Source: Syntrophaceae bacterium (lineage in GTDB: Bacteria > Desulfobacterota > Syntrophia > Syntrophales > UBA2192). Taken from it: 64,000 nucleotides of DNA. Numbering within the stretch: position 1 is the stretch's first letter; each line of letters opens with the position of its first letter. Made by a program: the position numbers and the translations under genes. The notes under the pieces were generated by a model, which did not search any database, was not told the origin of the DNA, and saw only the letters and a list, made by a program, of their open reading frames with translations. Where the stretch lies: positions 227,244-291,243 of the forward strand of contig JABLXY010000003.1 in NCBI GenBank assembly GCA_013177795.1. Reading direction: 5' to 3'. Below, piece by piece: positions 41,737 to 49,510 of this stretch.

Positions 41737-43689
41737 TCAGAATTTCAAATCCAGCCCGACCATAGCAGTTGTTCCCGGCATGGGGTAGTCCTTTTTCAGG
41801 GCGTAGCTCTCGTTGGTCAGGTTCTCGCCGGCGATGTAGACCTCGCCCTTCGCACCGAGTGTCCGGCTGGTGAACTCCCAGGCCAGTTTCGCATTCAGGA
41901 GAAGGTATGCGCTGACGGCGGCGATGCTGGTTCCCCCCCAGTCGGCCTGGCGGTTGTTGGCCGTGAACTGGTTGTCCACGTAGAGAGCATCGGCGCTGAA
42001 CTTGACGTTCCGCAGGAACCGGCAGTTGACCCCGGCGCTGGCCGCCCACCCGGGGGAATAGGGGAGGTTGGATGGCGAGCGATCGAAAATGCGCGTGACG
42101 CCGGCAAAGAGGGACAGGGTGTCGATCGGGGCCCAGCTCACCGTGGCCTCGACGCCCTCGACCCGGAAGTCGCCGATGTTTTCATATCGAGGGGGGGCGG
42201 GGGACGTCACCAGGACCATGCGGTTCTTGCCGTGGTCGTTGAAGTAGGTCAGGTCGGCGCGGAACATCCGGCCGACGGTGTGGCTCAGGCCCGCCTCGAC
42301 ATGATCCACCGTCTCCGCGTCGAGGCTCTTCCATCGCGTGTTGCCGCCCCAAAAGAGCCTGGACTGCGCCGTGACATAGACGCCGGGGTAGTTGACGCCC
42401 TTTGCATAGGAGGCGTGGAATTCCGTCGGTCCGTAACCCACGACGAGCCCTGCCTGGGGTCCCCATTCGGCGTCGAAGTCGCTGTGCGAGAAATAGCGGG
42501 CCCCGGCCGAGGGGATCGCGTACCAGCCGCTCTTTTCCCCGAAGAGGTGGCTCAGGGCCGCGTAGGGCGAAAGGATGCGGAAGGTCTCCCGGGGGAATGT
42601 GCTGTCGGCCCGGGGGGCATCCCTGTCGATGGTGACCTTGCCCCCGATGAAATCCAGGTCGACGCCGCCGAGGATCTCGCCGTTCTTCCAGGGGGTGATC
42701 GTCTCCTGCAGCCGGGCGCCGTAGTTGTCCCAGTCCGTCGTGGTGTCATAGAAGAAACCCGCCGGATCCCGCTGGTCCTGCCAGTCGCCCGTGCCCCGGT
42801 TCCAGTAGAGCTTCAGCGTCCCCTTCGCCGCAGCGTAGTGGTGGGCCAGGGTGAGCACCGTCATCTGGTCGTTCGACCGGTACGTGCCCTGGCGGGCAGC
42901 GGGATTTCCCTCCGGGCCCGGGTCCTCGGCGAAATTGTTGGTCGCGTTCCCCGTGAGGCTCACGGTCCAGGACGGATGGATCTGATGACCCACCCGGGCG
43001 AAGTACTCCTGCAACTCGCCGCTGGAGAAATCCCGGTGGCCGCTGGACGAGCGGAAGCCCTGGAGAAGGTAATAATCGGTGTTTCCGACTTTGCCGCCGT
43101 GTTCGACCCCTTGGGAGAAGGTGGCGTAGGAGCCGTAACCCGCCCGGACGTTCGTGTAGAACCCCTCTTCCGCCTGCCGCTTCGAGACCACGTTCACCAC
43201 GCCAAAGGCGCCGTTGCCGAACAGGACGGGCTGCGCCCCCTTGTAGATCTCGATCCGCTGGGCCCGGTCGACGCTCATGATGTCCATGAGGGGGTGGGAC
43301 CACACGCCGACGGCCTTCGGGATGCCGTCGACGGCCGTCAGGATTTCGCCACCCGGCCTGGAACTGCCCCTGCCGCGGATGTAGATGGCGCCGCCGTCGC
43401 CCCCGCCGAAGCTCCCGACGACATTCTGGCGCGAGATGATCACGCCGGGGACCATCCGGACGGCCGACTGGAAATCCTGGGCGTTGAGCGCATTGATCTG
43501 GTCCTCCGACACGGTGGTGACCTGGCTTCCCAGGCGGTTGACCTGGTTGCCCTCCGTGATGGGCGATGCGACGACGACCACCTCATCGAGGCGCGCGGCG
43601 GTCTTCTTCTCTTCCGCGGCAAAAAGCGCCGAGGCCTGCAACACGAGGATGCCGGCCATCAGCCATCGCACGGCGCCTCTTCCAACCAT
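41737..43689 (-). CDS. TonB-dependent outer-membrane receptor
   Basis: A 650-residue receptor. Signal peptide MVGRGAVRWLMAGILVLQASALFA, then a TonB-box-like RLDEVVVVAS, a plug domain (AVRMVPGVIISRQ, IYIRGRGSSRPGG, RIEIYKGAQPVLFGNGAFGVVNVV) and a beta-barrel ending with the aromatic C-terminus MVGLDLKF. It is shaped like BtuB/iron-chelate receptors, but with NikR, CooC-like and NikR-like sites beside it the likely cargo is a nickel complex. ATG 43689 has GGAGGAAAGG; the upstream open frame through the operators is rejected. Confidence 0.92.
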   Translation of the reverse strand: MVGRGAVRWLMAGILVLQASALFAAEEKKTAARLDEVVVVASPITEGNQVNRLGSQVTTVSEDQINALNAQDFQSAVRMVPGVIISRQNVVGSFGGGDGGAIYIRGRGSSRPGGEILTAVDGIPKAVGVWSHPLMDIMSVDRAQRIEIYKGAQPVLFGNGAFGVVNVVSKRQAEEGFYTNVRAGYGSYATFSQGVEHGGKVGNTDYYLLQGFRSSSGHRDFSSGELQEYFARVGHQIHPSWTVSLTGNATNNFAEDPGPEGNPAARQGTYRSNDQMTVLTLAHHYAAAKGTLKLYWNRGTGDWQDQRDPAGFFYDTTTDWDNYGARLQETITPWKNGEILGGVDLDFIGGKVTIDRDAPRADSTFPRETFRILSPYAALSHLFGEKSGWYAIPSAGARYFSHSDFDAEWGPQAGLVVGYGPTEFHASYAKGVNYPGVYVTAQSRLFWGGNTRWKSLDAETVDHVEAGLSHTVGRMFRADLTYFNDHGKNRMVLVTSPAPPRYENIGDFRVEGVEATVSWAPIDTLSLFAGVTRIFDRSPSNLPYSPGWAASAGVNCRFLRNVKFSADALYVDNQFTANNRQADWGGTSIAAVSAYLLLNAKLAWEFTSRTLGAKGEVYIAGENLTNESYALKKDYPMPGTTAMVGLDLKF

Positions 43690-43923
43690 TCCCTTTCCTC
43701 CTTCCCCCCGGGCCGGGCGCCGGCCTCGGCATGAAGTGAGTAACATGAATGTGAGAATCGTGGCACGAACCGGGGAAGAAAAAGACCGCGAAGCGAAGCG
43801 GCCCGCGATGCCCGTCTTGGTAACACGAGCGTGAGTTTCGTAGCACAGCCGCCACGTGCTGTCAACCGGTTTCTTCCCCTTCACCTGGTTTTCAGGGGGC
43901 GGGGAATCCCCGGCGGCTGGCGG
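43690..43923 (-). promoter_or_regulatory. Receptor promoter with two 27-bp operator-like repeats
   Basis: On the minus strand TTGACA (43860-43865), 17 nt, TACGAA (43837-43842). Plus-strand repeats GTAACAC-N13-GTAGCAC (43820-43846), overlapping the -10, and GTAACAT-N13-GTGGCAC (43740-43766), in the leader. The two share 19 of 27 positions, including the central GTGAG. Their place over the promoter suggests repression, most simply by NikR. Confidence 0.6.
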
Positions 43924-44286
43924 TCAGTGCCTGCCCCTGAACTCCGATTTCATGTACTCGGCGATGGCCCGGGCCTGCTCGGGGCTGACGGGCTGCGCCG
44001 GCATGCGGCCCTGGCCCTTGAGAATGCCGTTGACGATCTTCCGGTCATCCGTTTTCTTCCAGTGGTCGGGGTTCGTGAAATCGGTGATTTTCCCGCCGAA
44101 GGACGGCGCTGCAATCCCTTTCCCGTCCCCCTTCTCGCCGTGGCAGACGACGCAGTGATTCCGGCAGAGCGCCTCCCTTGCCGGCCGTGCCAGCCGGCCG
44201 ATAGTCGGGACCGCAACGCCAAAGACAGCGGGCAGCGCCGCAGCGGTCACCCGGGCGGTCCGGACGGCGTTCGCCGTTGCCGTCAT
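43924..44286 (-). CDS. Small monoheme cytochrome c
   Basis: A 120-residue class I cytochrome c. One heme site CVVCHGEKGDGKG near residue 46 and the distal Met likely in GRMPAQPVSPEQ; the C-terminal helix is ARAIAEYMKS. The N-terminus is weakly hydrophobic (AALPAVFGVAV) and may be an uncleaved anchor. It is paralogous to the next gene upstream, sharing RMPA, LSPE/VSPE and EYMKS. It would carry electrons in the periplasm. Confidence 0.85.
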   Translation of the reverse strand: MTATANAVRTARVTAAALPAVFGVAVPTIGRLARPAREALCRNHCVVCHGEKGDGKGIAAPSFGGKITDFTNPDHWKKTDDRKIVNGILKGQGRMPAQPVSPEQARAIAEYMKSEFRGRH

Positions 44287-44302
44287 CGGACCCCCGGCCC
44301 CT

Positions 44303-44632
44303 TCACTTCTTGAACGACGATTTCATGTACTCCACGACGGCCCTTGTCTCCTCGGGGGAGAGCGGGATGGCGGGCATGCGGCCCTTGCCCTCGACGATCG
44401 CCTTCGCGATGGCCGCGTCGTCGTTGGCCTTCCAGAAGTCCGGCCCGAAGGGCGCGATCTGCATGATGATGCCCTTGCCGTCGCCTTCGGCCCCGTGGCA
44501 CAGGGCGCAGCGGTTGTTGTAAATCTGCTTTCCGTCCTGGCCGATGGCGGGCGTGACAAGCAGCACGGGGAACAGGGCAAGGATCAGAAGCGTTCCGCAT
44601 GTCGCCGCACGGGCGGTCCTTCTGTTCAGCAT
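44303..44632 (-). CDS. Small monoheme cytochrome c with signal peptide
   Basis: A 109-residue cytochrome c with a clear signal peptide (LLILALFPVLLVTPAIG) and one heme motif CALCHGAEGDGKG. The distal ligand is probably Met in GRMPAIPLSPEE. It is followed after 16 bp by its paralogue, so the pair is one transcription unit. No partner oxidoreductase is adjacent, so donor and acceptor are unknown. Confidence 0.88.
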   Translation of the reverse strand: MLNRRTARAATCGTLLILALFPVLLVTPAIGQDGKQIYNNRCALCHGAEGDGKGIIMQIAPFGPDFWKANDDAAIAKAIVEGKGRMPAIPLSPEETRAVVEYMKSSFKK

Positions 44633-44676
44633 GGCTATCCTCCTCGTCGATGGCTGGATTTCGGCTGCCGGCTTCC

Positions 44677-44705
44677 ATTGTAGTGAACCGCCGCCCCGGC
44701 GTCAA
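44677..44705 (-). promoter_or_regulatory. Candidate promoter of the cytochrome pair
   Basis: On the minus strand TTGACG (44700-44705), 17 nt, TACAAT (44677-44682). Leader about 39 nt. It is back to back with the DUF364 promoter. Confidence 0.65.
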
Positions 44706-44718
44706 CCGCCCTTCGTTC

Positions 44719-44747
44719 TTGACCCGTGGGGTGAAGTCGGGTAGAAA
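44719..44747 (+). promoter_or_regulatory. Candidate promoter of the DUF364 gene, leaderless geometry
   Basis: TTGACC (44719-44724), 17 nt, TAGAAA (44742-44747). The ATG at 44754 lies 7 nt after the -10, where transcription should start, so the mRNA may lack a 5' leader. Confidence 0.55.
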
Positions 44748-44753
44748 GAACCG

Positions 44754-45500
44754 ATGCTTGCAACAGGCGAAATCGCCGGACGCCTGCACCGCCGTCTTCT
44801 CGACGAGAGCCGGCGGGTTTTCGTCGAGGGCGTCAGGATCGGGGCGAGCTACATCGCCGTGGTCCTGGCCGGGGAGCGCGTCGGGCTCGCCGCCCGGCTC
44901 AAGGAGGCCGTCGGCACGGAGATCGAGCCCCCGCGCGACGGCGGCCGATGGGCGCGGAGGCCGGCGGAAGAGCTCCTGCAGATGCTGGTCTCCGGCCGGG
45001 GAGCGGTTGAGCGCGCGCTGGGACTCGCCACGGCCAACGCTCTCATCGACCCCCCCGCCTCGGACGAGGGGGAAGACACGATCGGCCTCATGCGGCTCCG
45101 GCCCGGCGAGCGGGTCGCCATGGTGGGGCTCTTCCGGCCCATCGTTCCGCGGCTCGAGGCCTCCGGGGTGCGGCTCACGGTCATCGAGCGGGACACGCCG
45201 GCGAGTGAGAGGCGCGAGGCGCTCGGGGCCTGCGACGTGGCCATCGTCACGGCCACGACGATTTTGAACGGGACCCTCGAGGGGATCCTCGGCGAGTTGC
45301 GGCGCCCGCGCCACGTCGCCCTCATCGGGCCTTCCACGCCCCTGTGCGGGGAGATCTTCCGGGACACCCCCGTGACGCACCTCGGGGGATCGGCGATTGC
45401 CGACGGCGCGGCCGTTCTGAAGGTGATCGCCCGGGGCGGCGGGACGCCGGAGATGCGGCCATACCTGCGGTTCGTGAACGTCAGGGTGCAGCGGCCATGA
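44754..45500 (+). CDS. DUF364 / putative heavy-metal chelation domain protein
   Basis: A 248-residue protein like the DUF4213/DUF364 family, whose C-terminal Rossmann-like domain has been proposed to chelate heavy metals. Visible are the N-terminal VRIGASYIAVVLAG region and the C-terminal run VAMVGLFRPIVPRL, VTATTILNGTLEGIL and ALIGPSTPLC. It overlaps mobB by 4 bp (ATGA), so a link to molybdenum cofactor or metal supply is a fair guess. No upstream ribosome site is seen, in keeping with a leaderless start. Confidence 0.8.
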   Translation: MLATGEIAGRLHRRLLDESRRVFVEGVRIGASYIAVVLAGERVGLAARLKEAVGTEIEPPRDGGRWARRPAEELLQMLVSGRGAVERALGLATANALIDPPASDEGEDTIGLMRLRPGERVAMVGLFRPIVPRLEASGVRLTVIERDTPASERREALGACDVAIVTATTILNGTLEGILGELRRPRHVALIGPSTPLCGEIFRDTPVTHLGGSAIADGAAVLKVIARGGGTPEMRPYLRFVNVRVQRP

Positions 45501-45997
45501 GGAAGATCCCCATCGTGTCCATCGTGGGCTACTCGGGAAGCGGCAAGACGACCCTCGTCGAGAAGCTCATCCCCGAGCTCAGGCGGCGGGGCCTTCGGGT
45601 GGCCACGATCAAGCACAACCGCCACGGGTTCGACATCGACCGCGAGGGGAAGGACAGCTGGCGCCACCGCAGGGCGGGGGCGGTCATGACCGTCCTGGCC
45701 TCGCCGGGCAAGGTGGCCGTCATGGCCGACACCGAGGGGGACCCGGGCCCCGGAGAGCTGGGGGAACGCTTCATCCGCGGCGTCGACGTCGTCCTCGCGG
45801 AAGGATTCAAGAAGAACCCCTACCCGAAGATCGAGGTCTGGCGCCAGGCCCTGGGCAGGGAGTTCATGTCCCGGGACGACCCGGCGCTCATGGCCGTGGC
45901 CGGCGACGATCCCGGCGGGCTGACGGCTCCGCGCTACAGCCTCGACGACATCCCGGGTCTGGCCGATCTCATCGTGAGCAGGGTCATGCGGCGATGA
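45497..45997 (+). CDS. mobB: Molybdopterin-guanine dinucleotide biosynthesis protein MobB
   Basis: A 166-residue P-loop protein. GYSGSGKTTLVEKLIPEL is the Walker A, followed by VATIKHNRHGFDIDREGKDSWRHRRAGA, a MobB signature, and VVLAEGFKKNPYPKIEVWR. MobB assists MobA in adding GMP to molybdopterin to give the cofactor used by formate dehydrogenase. The start overlaps the preceding gene by 4 bp and its end overlaps the next by 4 bp. Confidence 0.93.
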   Translation: MRKIPIVSIVGYSGSGKTTLVEKLIPELRRRGLRVATIKHNRHGFDIDREGKDSWRHRRAGAVMTVLASPGKVAVMADTEGDPGPGELGERFIRGVDVVLAEGFKKNPYPKIEVWRQALGREFMSRDDPALMAVAGDDPGGLTAPRYSLDDIPGLADLIVSRVMRR

Positions 45998-46371
45998 TGG
46001 ACTATATCGTCCACAACCTCTTCTCGACCGAGGCCGGTGTCGTCTGGCTCGTCCTGAAGTGGGTCCTCGTCGTCCTGGCCGCCGGCTTCATCGGCCAGTT
46101 CGGCAAGGCCTTCGCCACGCACCTGATCCGGAAGGCGCAGGAGCGCAGGAGGCGCGAGGGGCGGCAGACGGCGGAGCCGGCAACGCCCGCAGCCGGTCCC
46201 GTCGCGGCGGCCCCTGAGGCCCCCGCGGACATTCCCGCGGCGGCGGATGCCGTGGACGCCGCGGAAGCCGGGCGGAAGGACCGCGACAAGGAGCGGAAGA
46301 AGGCCCTCAAGGCGCAGCAGAAGGCCGAGAAGAAGGCACGGAAGGCCATGGAGAAACGGTTGAAGGACTAG
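45994..46371 (+). CDS. Small membrane protein with charged coiled tail
   Basis: A 125-residue protein of no family I recognise. One membrane helix (about 17-36, VVWLVLKWVLVVLAAGFIG), then a basic stretch RKAQERRRREG, an Ala/Pro-rich linker, and a C-terminal Lys/Glu/Ala coiled tail (RDKERKKALKAQQKAEKKAR). It lies between mobB (4-bp overlap) and trxB (2-bp gap) and is surely co-transcribed. Possibly a membrane tether; function unknown. Confidence 0.75.
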   Translation: MMDYIVHNLFSTEAGVVWLVLKWVLVVLAAGFIGQFGKAFATHLIRKAQERRRREGRQTAEPATPAAGPVAAAPEAPADIPAAADAVDAAEAGRKDRDKERKKALKAQQKAEKKARKAMEKRLKD

Positions 46372-46373
46372 AA

Positions 46374-47360
46374 ATGGGGGTCAGGATGAGCGGCAAAAAG
46401 CTTCCGGAAGGCGCGTACGACGTCCTCGTCATCGGCGGTGGGCCCGGGGGTCTCACGGCCGGGCTCTACGCAGCCAGGGCCAGTTTCAAGACGCTGCTGG
46501 TCGAGTCGGGGATGGTGATGAGCCAGATCACCGTGACGCATCTCGTGGAGAACTACCCGGGCGTCCCCGACATCGGCGGCTACGAGCTCGTGGAGAAGTT
46601 CAAGGAGCAGGCGAAGAAGTTCGGGCTCGTGACGGCCTACGCCGCCGTCTCCGGGCTGGAAAAGACGCAGATCGCCGGGATGCCGGGCTGGCGGGTGAAG
46701 ACGGACGCGGGCAATTTCGATGCCCTCGCCGTCATCGTGGCCACCGGGGCCAACTGGCGCAAGATCGGCGTCCCCGGCGAGGCGGAGTTCACGGGGCGCG
46801 GCGTTTCGTACTGCGCCACCTGCGACGGTCCCTTCTACCGCGACCGGGAGGTCGTCGTGATCGGCGGCGGCGACACGGCCGTCCAGGAGGCCTTGTTCCT
46901 GACGAACTTCGCGAGCAAGGTGACGATCGTCCACCGGCGTGACCGGCTCCGCGCCACGCCGATCCTGCGCGAGCGGGCCGCCTCGAACCCGAAGATCGCC
47001 TTTGCCTGGGATTCCGTCGTGCAGGAGATCGGGGGGACGGAGACGGTGACGCACGTCCGGATCGCAAACGTGAACGACCCGAAGGCCCTGCGGGATATCC
47101 CCGCCGCCGGCGTTTTCGTCTTCATCGGCCTCGTCCCGAACACGGAGTTCCTGCAGGGCGTGGTGTCGCTCAACCGGGAGGGGTACATCACGGCGGACCG
47201 GGACATGAGGACGTCCGAGCCGGGGATCTTCGCCTGCGGCGACTGCATCGAAAAGCTTCTGCGCCAGGTCGTGACCGCCTGCGGCGACGGGGCCACGGCG
47301 GCCTTCTCGGCCCAGCTCTACGTCGAGGAGCTGAAGGGAGAAGGGTACGCGGGGCGGTAG
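46374..47360 (+). CDS. trxB: Thioredoxin reductase
   Basis: A 328-residue flavoprotein. FAD motif GGGPGGLTAGLYAAR, NADPH motif GGGDTAVQEALFL, the redox pair CATC (Cys147, Cys150) in GVSYCATCDGPF, and the C-terminal GIFACGDC. It reduces thioredoxin or a similar protein with NAD(P)H. The start ATG 46374 has AAGGA 6 nt upstream; ATG 46386 with GGGGG is possible too. It closes the DUF364-mobB unit; an octad repeat follows. Confidence 0.95.
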   Translation: MGVRMSGKKLPEGAYDVLVIGGGPGGLTAGLYAARASFKTLLVESGMVMSQITVTHLVENYPGVPDIGGYELVEKFKEQAKKFGLVTAYAAVSGLEKTQIAGMPGWRVKTDAGNFDALAVIVATGANWRKIGVPGEAEFTGRGVSYCATCDGPFYRDREVVVIGGGDTAVQEALFLTNFASKVTIVHRRDRLRATPILRERAASNPKIAFAWDSVVQEIGGTETVTHVRIANVNDPKALRDIPAAGVFVFIGLVPNTEFLQGVVSLNREGYITADRDMRTSEPGIFACGDCIEKLLRQVVTACGDGATAAFSAQLYVEELKGEGYAGR

Positions 47361-47369
47361 CCCGCGGCA

Positions 47370-47463
47370 GAAGGTAAGAGGGTGAGAAGGTAAGAGGGTA
47401 AGAAAAGACGGAAGATTGGCGCCGGATTGTCCAACCTTCTTACCTTCACACCCTCTCAACCTC
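47370..47463. repeat. Octad inverted repeat, GARGGTRA family (41- and 33-nt arms, 20-nt loop)
   Basis: Left arm 47370-47410 has four octamers (GAAGGTAA, GAGGGTGA, GAAGGTAA, GAGGGTAA) and a degenerate 9-mer; right arm 47431-47463 is CCAACCTTC plus three octamers. The extra unit on one side shows that units are gained or lost in steps of eight. Confidence 0.85.
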
Positions 47464-47500
47464 TGTTTCGACAAAGAGCAGTACTCGAAGCATCGGCGAA

Positions 47501-48361
47501 ATGGAGGTCACGTTGGACAATTTCATCGCATTCTGGCAGCACCTGCCCTCGAAGATCGACCCGAACATTTTCTCGATCGGGTCCTTCCAGTTCCGCTGGT
47601 ACAGCCTGATGTACATCGTGGCCTTCGCGCTGACGTACCTGCTGGTGGCCTACCGTCTGCGCACGGAGAAGTTCCCCTACAAGCTGGAGACGATCCAGGA
47701 TCTCATGATCTGGGCGATCCTCGGGTTGATCGTGGGCGCACGGCTCGGCTACGTGCTGTTCTACAACCTGGGGTACTTCCTCCGGCACCCCCTGGAGATC
47801 TTCCTGCCGTTCAGCTTTGCCAACGGGATCCGGTTTGTCGGGATCAGCGGGATGTCCTATCACGGCGGGCTCATCGGCGTCGTTGCCGCGGCGCTGCTGT
47901 TCTGCCACCGCCGTGGGCTGCGGTTCTGGGACCTGGCGGACCTCTTCGTCCCCTGCATCCCGCTGGGCTACACCTTCGGGCGGATCGGCAACTTCATCAA
48001 CGGCGAGCTCTGGGGCCGGTCGACGGACGTTGCCTGGGGCATGTACTTCCCGCTCGACCCGAGCCGGACGCTGCGGCACCCTTCGCAGCTCTACGAGGCC
48101 TTCTTCGAGGGACTCTTCCTCTTCGCGATCCTCTGGAGTCTCCGCCGCCGTCGGCCCTTCGAGGGGGCCTTTCTCGCCTACTACCTGGCCGGCTACGGGG
48201 CCGTCCGCTTCTTCATCGAGTACGTCCGGGAGCCCGACGCGCACATCGGCCTGTATTTCGGGCTGATCACCATCGGCCAGATCCTCTGCCTGGCCATGAT
48301 CCTCGCGGGGGCCGGGCTCTATCTCCTCTTGCAGTCGCGGGCCGTTACCGCGAGACGCTGA
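47501..48361 (+). CDS. lgt: Prolipoprotein diacylglyceryl transferase
   Basis: A 286-residue integral membrane enzyme. Signatures are RWYSLMYIVAF, LGARLGYVLFYN-like VGARLGYVLFY, GMSYHGGLIG with the essential His, and the Lgt motif GRIGNFINGELWGR. Seven hydrophobic segments. It transfers diacylglycerol to the lipobox Cys of lipoproteins such as the one at 13480. The ATG at 47501 follows GGCGAA; the upstream gap is mostly an octad repeat. Confidence 0.96.
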   Translation: MEVTLDNFIAFWQHLPSKIDPNIFSIGSFQFRWYSLMYIVAFALTYLLVAYRLRTEKFPYKLETIQDLMIWAILGLIVGARLGYVLFYNLGYFLRHPLEIFLPFSFANGIRFVGISGMSYHGGLIGVVAAALLFCHRRGLRFWDLADLFVPCIPLGYTFGRIGNFINGELWGRSTDVAWGMYFPLDPSRTLRHPSQLYEAFFEGLFLFAILWSLRRRRPFEGAFLAYYLAGYGAVRFFIEYVREPDAHIGLYFGLITIGQILCLAMILAGAGLYLLLQSRAVTARR

Positions 48362-48381
48362 ACCCGGTTCAGGAGGCGACC

Positions 48382-48702
48382 ATGGGCGATTTCATCCAGG
48401 TGACGACCACGGCACCCTCAAGGGAGGAGGCGGAACGCATCGCGCGAAGCCTCGTGGAGCGGAGGCTGGCGGCCTGTGTCCAGGTTGCGGGCCCCATCGA
48501 GAGCCACTATCGCTGGAAGGGGACCCTGGAGAGGTCCACGGAGTGGCTCTGCCTCATCAAGACGAGGCGGGCGAACTACGCGGCCGTCGAGGCGGCCATC
48601 CGCGCCGGCCACCCCTACGAGGTGCCCGAGATCGTCGCCTGCCCCATCGAGGCGGGCAGTGAACCCTACCTGGCCTGGCTTTCCGCCGAGACGGCGGAAT
48701 GA
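48382..48702 (+). CDS. cutA: Divalent-cation tolerance protein CutA
   Basis: A 106-residue CutA1 trimer-forming protein. Conserved blocks are [42 protein letters not shown]-like WLCLIKTRR and [13 protein letters not shown]. It is linked to copper tolerance in E. coli, but its true role is unclear. AGGAGG lies 6 nt before the ATG, 21 bp after lgt. Confidence 0.93.
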   Translation: MGDFIQVTTTAPSREEAERIARSLVERRLAACVQVAGPIESHYRWKGTLERSTEWLCLIKTRRANYAAVEAAIRAGHPYEVPEIVACPIEAGSEPYLAWLSAETAE

Positions 48703-48712
48703 AGAATTTTGC

Positions 48713-48741
48713 TTGCAATTTTTCCCCGATCACCTTTAAAA
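48713..48741 (+). promoter_or_regulatory. Candidate promoter of the superoxide dismutase gene
   Basis: TTGCAA (48713-48718), 17 nt, TTAAAA (48736-48741). Leader about 54 nt. Confidence 0.5.
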
Positions 48742-48800
48742 AACACGGTGAAGCGAACACACCGCATCGGGCGCGGTGCCTGTCATGGAAAGGGCTCATC

Positions 48801-49412
48801 ATGGGAAACACACTTTACTCTCTGCCCAAGCTGTCCTTCGGGTACAAGGACCTCGAACCCTTCATCTCCGAGGAGCAGCTGCGGCTGCACCACGAGAAGC
48901 ATCACGCGGCTTACGTCGCAGGGGCCAACGGCGTGCTGGAGCGGCTCGAAAAGGCCCGCCGGGAAAAGGCCGACCTTGACATGAAATCGACGCTCAAGGA
49001 GCTGTCGTTCCACGTGGGCGGGCACATTCTCCACTCCCTGTTCTGGGCGAACCTGGCCCCGAAGGGCAAGGCGGCCGACAGGCCCGTGGGGCTCCTGTCC
49101 GCGGCCATCGACAAGGAGTTCGGCGGCTACGAGCAGTTCAAGAAGGAGTTCACCCAGGCGGCCGTCAGCGCCGAGGGATCCGGGTGGGCGGCGCTGAGTT
49201 ACTGCGCTCTGACCAACCGGCCGCTGATCGTGCAGATCGAAAAGCACAACGTCAACGTCTACCCCTCGCTCAGGATTCTCCTGGTTCTGGACGTCTGGGA
49301 ACACGCCTACTATCTGGATTACCGGAATCTCCGGGCGAAGTTCGTCGAGTCCTTCTGGAACATCGTGAACTGGGACGAGGCGAACAGGCGCTTTGAGCAT
49401 TCGCTGAAGTAG
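48801..49412 (+). CDS. sod: Superoxide dismutase, Fe/Mn type
   Basis: A 203-residue cytoplasmic enzyme. Metal ligands are His in [11 protein letters not shown], His in [10 protein letters not shown], and Asp/His in [12 protein letters not shown]. The [15 protein letters not shown] form is nearer to archaeal-type Fe/Mn enzymes than to E. coli SodB. Metal choice cannot be settled by eye. ATG 48801 starts [13 protein letters not shown], with GGAAAGGG upstream; the open frame 5' is not homologous. It would protect the oxygen-sensitive enzymes of this anaerobe. Confidence 0.94.
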   Translation: MGNTLYSLPKLSFGYKDLEPFISEEQLRLHHEKHHAAYVAGANGVLERLEKARREKADLDMKSTLKELSFHVGGHILHSLFWANLAPKGKAADRPVGLLSAAIDKEFGGYEQFKKEFTQAAVSAEGSGWAALSYCALTNRPLIVQIEKHNVNVYPSLRILLVLDVWEHAYYLDYRNLRAKFVESFWNIVNWDEANRRFEHSLK

Positions 49413-49417
49413 GAACA

Positions 49418-49445
49418 CGCCCCCGGGCGCCGCGGCCCGGGGGCG
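49418..49445 (+). terminator. GC-rich hairpin after sod
   Basis: Stem CGCCCCCGGG / CCCGGGGGCG around CGCCGCGG. Very stable but without a T-run, so termination is likely but not certain. Confidence 0.6.
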
Positions 49446-49510
49446 ATGACCAGTCCCGTTTCCCCCTCCCGACGCACGCCAGCCCTCACGAGCACGCCGG
49501 ATCGAGGCCG

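Noticed and set aside
43690-43923. Cobalamin riboswitch upstream of the TonB receptor
   Set aside because: No B12-box-like sequence was seen; the region is explained by a promoter and two operator-like repeats.
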